Source: Altererythrobacter ishigakiensis
Lineage (GTDB): Bacteria; Pseudomonadota; Alphaproteobacteria; Sphingomonadales; Sphingomonadaceae
Direction of reading: 5' to 3'
DNA length: 64,000 nt
Assembly (NCBI RefSeq): GCF_001663155.1
Contig: NZ_CP015963.1
Span: 1,822,001 to 1,886,000, forward strand
Positions 20,212 to 28,914 of this stretch are shown piece by piece. The stretch's first letter is position 1, and the number at the start of each line of letters is the position of its first letter. Position numbers and translations under genes: made by a program. A model generated the notes under the pieces. That model was not told where the DNA came from and searched no databases. It was given only the letters and a program-made list of their open reading frames with translations.

Positions 20212-21885
20212 ATGACTATGTTGTCTGATCCAAGCCGCAAGTATCGGCCATTCCCGCAAGTCAACTTGCCTGACCGGCAATGGCCAACACGCTCGATTAC
20301 CGCCCCGCCGCGCTGGCTCTCGACCGATCTTCGCGACGGCAATCAGTCGATTATAGATCCGATGGATGCCGTAAAGAAGAATCGGTTCTTCGAGGAATTG
20401 GTCCGTATCGGAATCAAGGAAATCGAAGTCGGATTCCCTAGCGCTGGCGCGACTGAGTTTGACTTCATTCAGGGGTTGGTGCGCGCTGGTAAGATTCCCG
20501 ACGACGTAACGGTGCAGGTGCTGACGCAAAGCCGCGAAGACTTGATACGGACCAGTTTTGAGAGTCTGGATGGTGCGAAACAGGCCATCGTCCACCTCTA
20601 CAACGCCGTTAGCCCTGCATGGCGCGATATCGTGTTTCGCATGAGCAAGCCTGAAGTAGTCGAAATCGCCCGAACCGGCGCAAAAGTCATGCGCGACGAA
20701 GCGTCCAAGCATCCCGATACGGACTGGCATTTCCAATACTCGCCGGAAACGTTCTCTACCGCCGAACTCGACTTCAGCATCGAGGTTTGCGAAGCGGTAA
20801 TGCAGGTGCTGCAACCAACTCCTGACAAGCCGATAATCTTGAACCTGCCCGCGACGGTAGAGGCCGCGACACCGAATATCTACGCTGACCAGATCGAATA
20901 TTTCTGTCGCAATCTGCCCAACCGCGAAAGCGCGGTGATAAGCCTCCATACCCACAATGACCGCGGGACCGGGGTCGCTGCGGCTGAATTAGGCCTGATG
21001 GCAGGCGCAGACCGCGTGGAAGGTTGCCTGTTCGGCAATGGAGAGCGGACTGGCAATTGCTGCCTCGTAACCGTTGCCCTGAATATGTACACGCAAGGAG
21101 TCGATCCAGGACTCGATTTCTCTGACATCGACCGGATCATCGAAACGGTTGAGTATTGCAACGAGCTGCCTGTGCATCAGCGCCACCCCTATGGGGGCGA
21201 ACTTGTGTTCACTGCGTTCTCTGGATCGCATCAGGACGCGATCAAGAAGGGTTTCGAAGCGCACGACACACAAAATGACGAACAGTGGCGTGTGCCATAT
21301 CTGCCGATCGATCCGGCCGATCTTGGCCGTGATTACGAGGCCGTCATCCGGGTTAACTCACAATCAGGCAAAGGTGGATTTGCCTGGGTGCTGGAGCAGG
21401 ATCAAGGCCTCAAGCTGCCCAAGAAGATGCAGGCGGACTTCTCCAAGCATGTTCAGCGCATGGCGGACGAGCTTGGCCGCGAACTGAATGCCGCCGATAT
21501 CTGGGAGGCGTTCAAGAACGCCTATCATGTGCAAACTCCCGACAAGCACTTTCAGCTGGTCGACTATGAGGAAAGCCGCGCGTCGGATGGCACCCGCGTG
21601 TTTGCCGGCAAAATTGCGGTTGCGGGCGAGGAACAAAGTGTCAGCGGCCGTGGCAATGGTTTGATTTCGTCAGTGGTTTCTACACTCGAAGACAGCTTCG
21701 ATCTTGATCTCAAGGTACTTGACTACACTGAGCATGCCATGGGTTCTGGTCGGGATGCGCGCGCTGCCGCTTATATCATGTGCCAGTCCGGCGATCGCGT
21801 GATCTGGGGCTGTGGTATCGACGAAGACGTTGCCACCGCCAGCGTGCGTGCTGTGCTGAGCGCGGCGAACGGCGTTGTGCAATAA
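20212..21885 (+). CDS. leuA: 2-isopropylmalate synthase
   Basis: First committed step of leucine synthesis: 2-ketoisovalerate plus acetyl-CoA. The 557-residue protein is the long LeuA type (LeuA2-like). N-terminal MTMLSDPSRKYRPFPQVNLP, the catalytic STDLRDGNQSIIDPMD, VISLHTHNDRGTGVAAAELG with metal-binding histidines, and VEGCLFGNGERTGNCCLVT are all present; the C-terminal regulatory domain includes DYTEHAMGSGRDARAAAYI. It takes the ilvBNC product 2-ketoisovalerate. Probably controlled by the leader peptide upstream. Confidence 0.97.
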   Translation: MTMLSDPSRKYRPFPQVNLPDRQWPTRSITAPPRWLSTDLRDGNQSIIDPMDAVKKNRFFEELVRIGIKEIEVGFPSAGATEFDFIQGLVRAGKIPDDVTVQVLTQSREDLIRTSFESLDGAKQAIVHLYNAVSPAWRDIVFRMSKPEVVEIARTGAKVMRDEASKHPDTDWHFQYSPETFSTAELDFSIEVCEAVMQVLQPTPDKPIILNLPATVEAATPNIYADQIEYFCRNLPNRESAVISLHTHNDRGTGVAAAELGLMAGADRVEGCLFGNGERTGNCCLVTVALNMYTQGVDPGLDFSDIDRIIETVEYCNELPVHQRHPYGGELVFTAFSGSHQDAIKKGFEAHDTQNDEQWRVPYLPIDPADLGRDYEAVIRVNSQSGKGGFAWVLEQDQGLKLPKKMQADFSKHVQRMADELGRELNAADIWEAFKNAYHVQTPDKHFQLVDYEESRASDGTRVFAGKIAVAGEEQSVSGRGNGLISSVVSTLEDSFDLDLKVLDYTEHAMGSGRDARAAAYIMCQSGDRVIWGCGIDEDVATASVRAVLSAANGVVQ

Positions 21886-21891
21886 GCTGAC

Positions 21892-22485
21892 CTAATCCCC
21901 TGCACGCCGTTTAGGATGGAATTCATCGTCTTTGGTCAGCAATTTTCTTTCTTCGCGCGATCGGCTCATTGCGATGACATGGTCGACGCCTTCGATGGTG
22001 ATCGCGAGTTCGCTTTGTTGAGTGATCTCGAGATAACCCTTTGATTTGAGATACCAGGTATGGAACTCAAAGCTTTCATCCGAGCACTTGGTCAAACCTT
22101 GTACGTGGTAGCTTAAAACACCTGGATCTTCGGGATGCTCTCGCCGGCGCTTATACAGAAAAAACAGAATCTTTTCGTGAATTTCTGCGTCTGCAACGGC
22201 GTCCTTCTCATCAATCCAGATGTCCTCGTTGACCGCGAATGAATGAACCGTCCCCTTCCCCAACCGCCGATATTCCTGATCATACTCAGCGCGCTTGTTG
22301 GGATCTCGCAGAACTGCATAAGCTTCTGTGACCGACTGGAACTTACCGACATCGGCGGTTTCAGCGTGATCGGGATGATACATTTGGGCCAGGTGGCGAT
22401 AGGCTTTCTCAAGTATCGTCGCATCGCAGGTAGGCCTCACCTGCAAAACTTCATAATAATCTACAAACGGTTGCGTACTTTCCAT
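21892..22485 (-). CDS. DnaJ-domain protein
   Basis: 197 residues: an N-terminal J domain (DYYEVLQVRPTCDATILEKAYRHLAQMYHPDH with the HPD motif) and FQSVTEAYAVLRDPNKRAEYDQ, followed by about 110 residues with no recognised domain. The J domain should stimulate a DnaK ATPase; there is no Gly/Phe linker or zinc domain, so this is a class C co-chaperone whose C-terminal part may choose the client. The ATG at 22485 (MESTQPF) is preferred to the upstream one. Convergent with leuA, 6 bases apart. Confidence 0.87.
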   Translation of the reverse strand: MESTQPFVDYYEVLQVRPTCDATILEKAYRHLAQMYHPDHAETADVGKFQSVTEAYAVLRDPNKRAEYDQEYRRLGKGTVHSFAVNEDIWIDEKDAVADAEIHEKILFFLYKRRREHPEDPGVLSYHVQGLTKCSDESFEFHTWYLKSKGYLEITQQSELAITIEGVDHVIAMSRSREERKLLTKDDEFHPKRRAGD

Positions 22486-22691
22486 CACCCCCACCCCTTG
22501 GATGCGAATCTTCAAGTGTCATGCGACCGTGAATTATGGCGAAATTGCATGGCCTGTTCTGATTATTCCGGCCTGCGAACGTCATAGTCACGGCAAGTCT
22601 CTCGCTTGTCAAAGAAAATTGATAATCGACAGGCTGCGCCGCTACGACCAGACTTCGGTTAGCATGAGCCATCGAGGAGGGGAAAAGAGCC

Positions 22692-23741
22692 ATGAGTGAA
22701 GCAATCATTGAACCGGATCTTCCTATCATCGACCCGCATCATCACCTTTGGGACTTGAGGCCCATAGTACCGCTGTTTCCAGAGCCCCGGCACCGTTTCA
22801 TCGAAACGCTAGTACCCGTCTCCTATTACACGTTCGACCAATTGCACGCCGACGTGAGTGCCGGTCACAATGTGATCGGTACGGTCTTTATGGAATGCGG
22901 GGCGTTCTACAACGGGCGCTATGGCGATGCCCTCAAGCCTGTCGGCGAGGTCGAGTATGTGAATGGTGTGGCCGCACAGTCAGCAAGCGGGCTCTATGGT
23001 AATTTGCGGCTATGTGCCGGCATTATCGGTCACGCAGACCTGACGCTGGGGAACAAAGTTGGCGAAGTCCTGGACGCGCTACATGCAGCATCACCCAATC
23101 GTTTCAAAGGTATTCGCCACCAAGGTGCATGGGATGCGGACCCTGAAGTGCTTGGACCTCCTTTTCACGCACCACCAGAACTGTATCGTGATGCAATCTT
23201 CCGCGAAGGATTTGCCGAGCTGAGAAAGCGCGACATGACCTTTGATGCGTGGATTCTTGAACCGCAGATCCCGGATGTGATTGACCTTGCGAAGGCATTT
23301 CCAGATCAGCCAATCTGCCTGGACCATTGTGGTACACCGCTTGGGATAGCCTCTTATACGGGGAAACTACACGAGCGCTTTGACACGTGGCGGCAAAATA
23401 TCCGCGAGCTTGCCAAGTGTGAAAACGTCGTAATCAAACTAGGTGGTCTAGCGATGCACAACTGCGCAATGCCTGAAGATGGGCCGGCTGTTGGCCATGG
23501 CTCTGAGCATTTAGCGGCCTTGTGGCGACCCTATATCGAGACTTGCATCGAAGCCTTTGGTCCAAAGCGCGCGATGTTTGAAAGCAATTACCCTGTTGAC
23601 CGCTGGGGAGCGACCTATCCGGTGCTTTGGAACACATTTAAGCGCATTACGCAGAAGGCTGGCGCGGATGAAAAGACTGATCTTTACGCCGGCACTGCCG
23701 CGCGTTTCTATGGGCTGCAAGACTTGCTTCTTACAAGCTGA
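22692..23741 (+). CDS. Amidohydrolase-family TIM-barrel hydrolase
   Basis: 349 residues of the amidohydrolase 2 family. LPIIDPHHHLWDLR gives the H-x-H metal site near the N-terminus; FKGIRHQGAWD, ICLDHCGTPLG and MFESNYPVDRWGATYP supply the later His and Asp/Glu ligands. Related enzymes are lactonases and decarboxylases of aromatic or sugar acids; substrate unknown. GGAGGGGAAAAG before the ATG is a strong ribosome site. It stands alone between a dnaJ-like gene and a nitronate monooxygenase gene. Confidence 0.87.
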   Translation: MSEAIIEPDLPIIDPHHHLWDLRPIVPLFPEPRHRFIETLVPVSYYTFDQLHADVSAGHNVIGTVFMECGAFYNGRYGDALKPVGEVEYVNGVAAQSASGLYGNLRLCAGIIGHADLTLGNKVGEVLDALHAASPNRFKGIRHQGAWDADPEVLGPPFHAPPELYRDAIFREGFAELRKRDMTFDAWILEPQIPDVIDLAKAFPDQPICLDHCGTPLGIASYTGKLHERFDTWRQNIRELAKCENVVIKLGGLAMHNCAMPEDGPAVGHGSEHLAALWRPYIETCIEAFGPKRAMFESNYPVDRWGATYPVLWNTFKRITQKAGADEKTDLYAGTAARFYGLQDLLLTS

Positions 23742-23855
23742 CGCTACGGCACAGAGAGCTTAGCTGACCCTAGCAAAATCGGCCCCTTGGCAGAGCGGAA
23801 ACCCACGTTAAAGAGCAGCGTAATTCACGCTAGTTGATGCATTGGAGTTATCCGC

Positions 23856-24842
23856 ATGGCCCTTCCCGCACCGTTCGATCGCCTTCGCCTTCCGTTAATC
23901 GGTTCGCCGCTTTTTATTGTTTCCGGCCCTGAATTGGTGATCGCGCAGTGTAAAGCCGGCATTGTCGGGAGCTTTCCTGCGCTCAACGCTCGCCCTCAGA
24001 CCCTGCTTGATGAATGGCTTCATCAAATCACAGAAGAGCTGGCCAAACACAATCGTGAAAACCCAGATCGTCCCGCGGCTCCATTCGCAGTGAACCAGAT
24101 TGTTCATAAATCGAACGACCGTGTGATGGCCGACATGGCCACCTGCGAGAAATGGCAAGTCCCGATGATCATCACGTCGCTGGGCGCACGTGAGGAAATT
24201 TTCCAGGCTGTGCGCAATTGGGGCGGCATCACTATGCATGATGTGATCAATAATCGCTTCGCGAAAAAAGCAATCGAGAAAGGCGCGGATGGCCTGATCC
24301 CGGTTGCAGCTGGTGCTGGCGGGCACGCCGGGGCACTCTCCCCGTTCGCGCTCATGCAGGAAATCCGCGAATGGTTTGATGGCCTTGTTGCCTTGTCTGG
24401 CTCGATCGCGAACGGCTATTCGATCCTTGCCGCGCAAGCGATGCGGGCAGATTTTGCCTATACCGGCAGCGCGTTCATTGCGACTGAGGAAGCCAATGCC
24501 GATCAGCGTTACAAGGAAGGCATAGTCGAAGGTGATGCGAGTGGCATCGTATACACAAACCTATTTACCGGCGTGCACGGAAACTATTTGCGAAGCTCAA
24601 TCGAGAAGGCCGGTCTTGACCCGGACAATTTGCCGGAAAGCGATCCTTCAAAGATGAATTTCGGTAGTGGCGGCAATACGAAAGCTAAGGCCTGGAAGGA
24701 TATCTGGGGCTCTGGCCAAGGTGTTGGCGCAGTGAAATCTGTTGGTACGGTTGAGGATATGGTGGCTCGTTTTGAACGTGAGTATCATGATGCGAAGGCT
24801 CAGTTGGAGGCGAAAAGCGCATACACTGCCTGGAACAGCTAG
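23856..24842 (+). CDS. Nitronate monooxygenase (2-nitropropane dioxygenase-like)
   Basis: 328 residues, FMN-binding TIM barrel. RLRLPLIGSPLFIVSGPELVIAQCKAGIVGSFPALNAR is the typical start; ADGLIPVAAGAGGHAGALSPFALMQEIR is the FMN phosphate and histidine region; SGSIANGYSILAAQAMRADFAYTGSAFIATEEA is the second FMN site. These enzymes oxidise alkyl nitronates such as propionate-3-nitronate, often for detoxification. The stop overlaps the stop of the convergent AHH gene by 4 bases. Confidence 0.9.
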   Translation: MALPAPFDRLRLPLIGSPLFIVSGPELVIAQCKAGIVGSFPALNARPQTLLDEWLHQITEELAKHNRENPDRPAAPFAVNQIVHKSNDRVMADMATCEKWQVPMIITSLGAREEIFQAVRNWGGITMHDVINNRFAKKAIEKGADGLIPVAAGAGGHAGALSPFALMQEIREWFDGLVALSGSIANGYSILAAQAMRADFAYTGSAFIATEEANADQRYKEGIVEGDASGIVYTNLFTGVHGNYLRSSIEKAGLDPDNLPESDPSKMNFGSGGNTKAKAWKDIWGSGQGVGAVKSVGTVEDMVARFEREYHDAKAQLEAKSAYTAWNS

Positions 24843-25375
24843 GTCGCTTTCCAGAGTTCCTCGGCCATTGCATCGAGTCTGGTGAAATCAAATCCAGTCC
24901 CCAGCGGATCCTTGCGATTCAAGGTCAGGCGTCGCTGTTCAGACAACAATCGTTTTCGCAACGCCTTTTGAAGCAATGCCAGACGAAGCAAGGCGTCCTC
25001 CATGGCTCGGCGCGGGTCAGTTAATCGATCCTCCGACCATGAATGTTCGATGTTACCAACACGTTCGATTACCATCTCGTTATACTCGGGATGAGGACCA
25101 CGGTGGAGAGGCAGCGCCCGGCGAAGTGCGGATTCCTCGTTGGCGGGCAGGAGCACACCATTTCGTCTGAAGTCTTCAAAGCCGACTCGGCGGGCACCAA
25201 TTTCCGCAAACATTTTCCCGAAACAATGTTTCGACAGTAACTCGCACGGCAGAAGGTGATGGCGCTGTAACTCTGGATCATACCCGGTACGATCACGGCG
25301 ATTTACTGAACGAAAAGGTATGGTCTTTCGTGATAAGACCGCTCCTGATTTTGAATTACCTTTCCCAGTCGGCAC
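24839..25375 (-). CDS. AHH-family nuclease-like protein
   Basis: 178 residues. YDPELQRHHLLPCELL followed by FEDFRRNGVLLPANEESALRRALPLHRGPHPEYNEMV matches the AHH group of HNH/Endo VII-type nucleases, in which the H-H pair and later histidines bind metal. AHH domains are best known as C-terminal toxins of polymorphic secretion systems. Here the domain stands alone, with no trafficking domain. A helical, basic C-terminus follows (LLRLALLQKALRKRLLSEQRR). It lies 5 bases after an unrecognised gene that may be its partner. Activity is inferred from motif only. Confidence 0.72.
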   Translation of the reverse strand: MPTGKGNSKSGAVLSRKTIPFRSVNRRDRTGYDPELQRHHLLPCELLSKHCFGKMFAEIGARRVGFEDFRRNGVLLPANEESALRRALPLHRGPHPEYNEMVIERVGNIEHSWSEDRLTDPRRAMEDALLRLALLQKALRKRLLSEQRRLTLNRKDPLGTGFDFTRLDAMAEELWKAT

Positions 25376-25380
25376 TCTCT

Positions 25381-26178
25381 TTATTCGCTCAAGACACGAA
25401 CAAATCGCGCATTTCCTGAAGGTTCCAGATGAATGATCCTGCCATCCGGACTGACAAGATCTTCGCGCCGATCGACTGTCCCTGTCAGAATCAATTGATT
25501 GATGAGCCGTACCGCCAGACGAGTCGCAACCACTTTGTCAGACGCCAAATCAGGTTCGATACGGAGCTCCTGTCCGATGATGTGCGCCAGCCCAACGCTT
25601 TGCAACCCGCCATCGAGCGCTTCCTGGAACGCGATCAAACCAAGCGCAGGAAACGCTCCCCCTTCAAGATATACGCTAACAGTCGATTCAAAGAATCGTC
25701 GACCAATCACGCTGCCAGACGGGGGCCAGACTACGGCTTCGATCTGTTCAAAGCGCTGAATCAGGTTACGGGCCAGACCAAGCAGGGTTTTTAGCACTGG
25801 GATCGCGCCCTCTGCGCCTGAAACATGGGCGCCGGGATTCAATCTGATTGCGTGTTCGAATTTGTTGATTTGGTTACGGTCAAAATCGAAGCTATGCGCG
25901 ACAGTCGGAAAAGAAGAATAGTCGCCAGGAGCCAAACCGATGATGTCAAAGGTTAGTCCATCGCTCAACAATTCGAGCCAGCTGGCTGTATCATGCTCCG
26001 TCATCCATTCTTCGTCCGGTCGCGCACCACTAGCGACCAAACCTGGTGCCGGCTCTTTGCCAGGATCGAAACTTACCGAAATGCTCGGGTACAGCTTCGT
26101 AAAGCGATAAATATCTAAAATACTTGGGCGTTTTCCATTCTTGAAAAGCAAATAGATCCCCTGCACATCATCATGCAT
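25381..26178 (-). CDS. Unrecognised protein coupled to the AHH gene
   Basis: 265 residues, soluble, no signal peptide and no catalytic motif I recognise. It reads as a mixed alpha/beta protein, with a conserved-looking middle (AVVWPPSGSVIGRRFFESTVSVYLE, in pieces) and a C-terminal strand region (SPDGRIIHLEPSGNARFVRV). The gene immediately precedes the AHH nuclease-like gene on the same strand with a 5-base gap, so the two are surely co-transcribed. It could be an immunity or regulatory partner, but that rests on position only. A 12-bp palindrome lies about 75 bases upstream. Confidence 0.75.
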   Translation of the reverse strand: MHDDVQGIYLLFKNGKRPSILDIYRFTKLYPSISVSFDPGKEPAPGLVASGARPDEEWMTEHDTASWLELLSDGLTFDIIGLAPGDYSSFPTVAHSFDFDRNQINKFEHAIRLNPGAHVSGAEGAIPVLKTLLGLARNLIQRFEQIEAVVWPPSGSVIGRRFFESTVSVYLEGGAFPALGLIAFQEALDGGLQSVGLAHIIGQELRIEPDLASDKVVATRLAVRLINQLILTGTVDRREDLVSPDGRIIHLEPSGNARFVRVLSE

Positions 26179-26252
26179 GTAGCGATCCTAGTCTTTTGAC
26201 ATGATTAAAGTCAGCTCCCCGCTCCAGTACCCGACCCCTCAAACACTTTTGG

Positions 26253-26264
26253 CCACAATTGTGG
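26253..26264. promoter_or_regulatory. Perfect 12-bp palindrome upstream of the AHH module
   Basis: CCACAATTGTGG is a perfect inverted repeat in the 146-base gap between the flavodoxin gene and the two-gene AHH module. Its position, 75 bases before the ATG at 26178, would fit an operator. No second copy was noticed in the gap. Confidence 0.35.
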
Positions 26265-26324
26265 TTCGCGTCGAGTCCTACCCCCATTTTTACATGGCGC
26301 CCGATGATCAGTTCTCTTTGGGCG

Positions 26325-26810
26325 TTAGTAAATTCCAAGCTTTATTGCCTCCGCCATAGAGCGCCCCAACTCATTGGCTCGAGCAAGATCAGTGGCAGAC
26401 AATGACTTTTGTGCGGCAATCTCAGCAGCAGATTGCGCATGCGTGATTACAATCCAAGGATCAGCCACGCGCTTCAGGCGCCAACCAGTTGCAATGCGAT
26501 CAATTTGTCGCTGCGCCCCCTCCCCATCTGATCCTGCCGCTATGATCGTCGCGTATGCCCGCCCCCCGATTTGCCCGAGAACCGGGTAGTAACAGCGATC
26601 AAACATTTCTTTCATCTCTCCGCTCATGCTGGCGAGATTCTCGGGGCAAACGAATAAGTACCCGGATGCGAGCAAGATGTCTTCGGGTTGGACGTCCTGG
26701 GCTCTACTTAACTTGCACATTCCCTCGGCACCTTGTGCTGCGCCATCGGCGAGCGCCTCACTGGCGCCGGTGCGACTGTGCCAGACAATCAAGAGTGATT
26801 TTTCAGTCAT
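26325..26810 (-). CDS. Flavodoxin-like NAD(P)H-dependent oxidoreductase
   Basis: 161 residues with a flavodoxin fold: LLIVWHSRTGASEALADGAAQGA near the start carries the FMN phosphate loop, followed by ASGYLFVCPENLASMSGEMKEMFDRCYYP and GGRAYATIIAAGSDGEGA. Likely an FMN reductase or quinone reductase; substrate unknown. Divergent from recJ across an 82-base gap that must hold both promoters. Confidence 0.85.
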   Translation of the reverse strand: MTEKSLLIVWHSRTGASEALADGAAQGAEGMCKLSRAQDVQPEDILLASGYLFVCPENLASMSGEMKEMFDRCYYPVLGQIGGRAYATIIAAGSDGEGAQRQIDRIATGWRLKRVADPWIVITHAQSAAEIAAQKSLSATDLARANELGRSMAEAIKLGIY

Positions 26811-26892
26811 ACAATGCCAGACAAACCCTCCGATTGAGGAAAGTCAATCCAAGTAGCTTCTGTAGCGGCAATAGATACACTATAGTTCGACC

Positions 26893-28680
26893 ATGGCCTC
26901 CCGATCGATATCCCATGTACTTGGCGTGAGCACCTCCCTATCCGGAAAAGCCTGGCTATGGCGCGGCGGCAATATGGAGATTGATCCCGCTTCAACCGGC
27001 CTTGAGGACAACATAATTGCGCAATTGCTCAAAACGCGAGGTGTTACGGAAACTGACCTTGCGCGCAACATGTCGCCAACGATGCGCGAGTTTCTTCCCG
27101 ATCCCAGCATTTTCCGCGATATGGATGCCGCCGCTGAGCGGATAGTTTCCGCCATTCTTGGCGGTGAAAACATCACGATCTACGGAGACTACGACGTAGA
27201 TGGCGCCACCAGCGCCGCCTTGTTGGTTAACTTGCTGCGCGAATTGGGTGCCGAAGCGGGCTATTATATTCCTGACAGATTGCTCGAAGGATATGGGCCA
27301 AGCGGTGAAGCATTGATCAATCTCGCCAAGAGCGGATCCAGCCTGATCGTAACAGTCGATTGCGGGGCTATGGCATTCGACGCATTGAAGCAGGCGCACG
27401 ATGCTGGCGTGGACGTGATCGTGGTCGATCATCACAAGTGCGCTCCGGAGCTGCCTCTCGCGGCTGCGTTGGTAAACCCCAACCGCTTGGATGAGGATGA
27501 TGAAGCTGCCGCGCATGGCCATCTGGCGGCTGTAGGAGTTGCTTTCCTGCTGGCAATCGCGATCGTTAGAGTGCTGCGCGCGCAAGGCTATTTCGAGACG
27601 CACAAAGAACCCAACCTGATGTCCCTGCTTGATCTGGTTGCACTTGGTACAGTGGCCGATGTTGCCGCCCTTCATGGCTTGAATCGCGCCTTCGTGGCGC
27701 AGGGGTTGAAGATCATGGGCAAGCGCGAACGGGTTGGGATGGCTGCCTTGATCGACGCGAGCCGATTGAAGCGCGCGCCACAATGCAGCGACCTTGGCTT
27801 CGCACTCGGCCCAAGAATCAACGCCGGCGGACGGGTGGGTGAATCCACATTGGGGGTGCGCTTGCTCACAACAGATGATCCAGTCGAAGCGGCCGAGATT
27901 GCGGAGCAACTCTCGCAGCTTAATGAAGAACGTCGCGCGATCGAAGCTCTGGTACAGGCACAGGCTGAAGATCAAATCGCTACCCAGCACAATCGTGCTG
28001 TGATCCTGCTTTCCGGTAGAGATTGGCACCCTGGTGTGATCGGGATCGTGGCCGGTCGAATCAAAGAAAAGACTGGGAAGCCAAGTCTGGTCATTGCGGT
28101 CGACGAAACAGAGGGTGTTGGCAAAGGTTCAGGCAGATCGATTTCTGGAGTGGATCTGGGAGCAGCAATCATTGCTGCGCGCGAAGCCGAATTGCTGATC
28201 GCCGGAGGGGGGCATGCGATGGCCGCTGGCTTGACCGTGGAATCGGGAAAGATCGACGCTCTCGCCGACTATCTGGACCAACGACTTTCTCGAGACGTCG
28301 AGAAGGCGGGTTTGAACCAAGCGATGCAGCTTGACCTTTCCTTGGCGCCCGGCGGTCTCACGCCAGATTTGGTCAGTACCCTTGAGAAAGCCGGACCATT
28401 CGGGGTTGGCTGGCCTGCACCTCGAGTGGCCGTTGGGCCCGTACGCATCGTTAAAGCCGATGTGGTGGGCAAAGATCATTTACGTGTTATCGCCGCAGGC
28501 GAAGATGGGCGCTCGTTTAAATCGATCGCCTTCCGCGCTGCCGAGACTGAGATGGCCCAAACGCTGCTACACAGAGCACACGGACGCAAATTTCACTTGG
28601 CTGGGCGTGTCAAAATCGATGATTGGGGCCCTCGACCTCAGGCAGAATTGCACCTCGAAGATGCAGCTTTTGCAGATTGA
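26893..28680 (+). CDS. recJ: Single-stranded-DNA-specific exonuclease RecJ
   Basis: 5'-3' exonuclease on single-stranded DNA in recombination and mismatch repair. The 595-residue protein has the DHH-superfamily motifs ITIYGDYDVDGATSAALLV (motif I), LIVTVDCGAMAF (motif II), VIVVDHHKC (DHH) and LVALGTVADVAAL (motif IV), then the DHHA1 region with GGGHAMAAGLT. The start at 26893 gives the usual HVLGVS N-terminus. A tRNA-Glu gene follows. Confidence 0.96.
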   Translation: MASRSISHVLGVSTSLSGKAWLWRGGNMEIDPASTGLEDNIIAQLLKTRGVTETDLARNMSPTMREFLPDPSIFRDMDAAAERIVSAILGGENITIYGDYDVDGATSAALLVNLLRELGAEAGYYIPDRLLEGYGPSGEALINLAKSGSSLIVTVDCGAMAFDALKQAHDAGVDVIVVDHHKCAPELPLAAALVNPNRLDEDDEAAAHGHLAAVGVAFLLAIAIVRVLRAQGYFETHKEPNLMSLLDLVALGTVADVAALHGLNRAFVAQGLKIMGKRERVGMAALIDASRLKRAPQCSDLGFALGPRINAGGRVGESTLGVRLLTTDDPVEAAEIAEQLSQLNEERRAIEALVQAQAEDQIATQHNRAVILLSGRDWHPGVIGIVAGRIKEKTGKPSLVIAVDETEGVGKGSGRSISGVDLGAAIIAAREAELLIAGGGHAMAAGLTVESGKIDALADYLDQRLSRDVEKAGLNQAMQLDLSLAPGGLTPDLVSTLEKAGPFGVGWPAPRVAVGPVRIVKADVVGKDHLRVIAAGEDGRSFKSIAFRAAETEMAQTLLHRAHGRKFHLAGRVKIDDWGPRPQAELHLEDAAFAD

Positions 28681-28743
28681 TTGAAAACTGGGCTTGACCG
28701 GAATCGCCCACCCCTCTAGAGGCGCGCTCTCGCAAGCGAGCGT

Positions 28744-28818
28744 GGCCCGTTCGTCTAGCGGTTAGGACGCGGCCCTTTCACGGCTGAAACACGGGTTCGA
28801 TTCCCGTACGGGTCACCA
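28744..28818 (+). tRNA. tRNA-Glu (anticodon TTC)
   Basis: A full cloverleaf is visible: acceptor arms GGCCCGT/ACGGGTC with one G-U pair, anticodon arm with CCCTTTCACGG giving TTC, T-arm ACGGGTTCGATTCCCGT, discriminator A at 28815 and an encoded CCA (28816-28818). Confidence 0.97.
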
Positions 28819-28854
28819 CCACTTTCTCCACGCGCGCATTTATCCGAATAAAAC

Positions 28855-28885
28855 GCACAGGCACACAGATGCCTGCGCTTTTATT
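28855..28885 (+). terminator. Terminator after tRNA-Glu
   Basis: Arms GCACAGGCA (28855-28863) and TGCCTGCGC (28870-28878) pair with one mismatch around a 6-base loop and are followed by TTTTATT. It separates the tRNA from phoR. Confidence 0.75.
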
Positions 28886-28914
28886 GGCCGTGTTATCTGG
28901 TATGGCCCACAACC

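Noticed and set aside
26262..26300. TTCGCGTCGAGTCC stretch resembling a tRNA T-arm end, possible integration remnant
   Set aside because: No acceptor or anticodon arm, and no integrase or repeat in the neighbourhood.
26992..28029. 345-codon minus-strand frame inside recJ
   Set aside because: Complete overlap with a secure recJ and no motif; a shadow frame.
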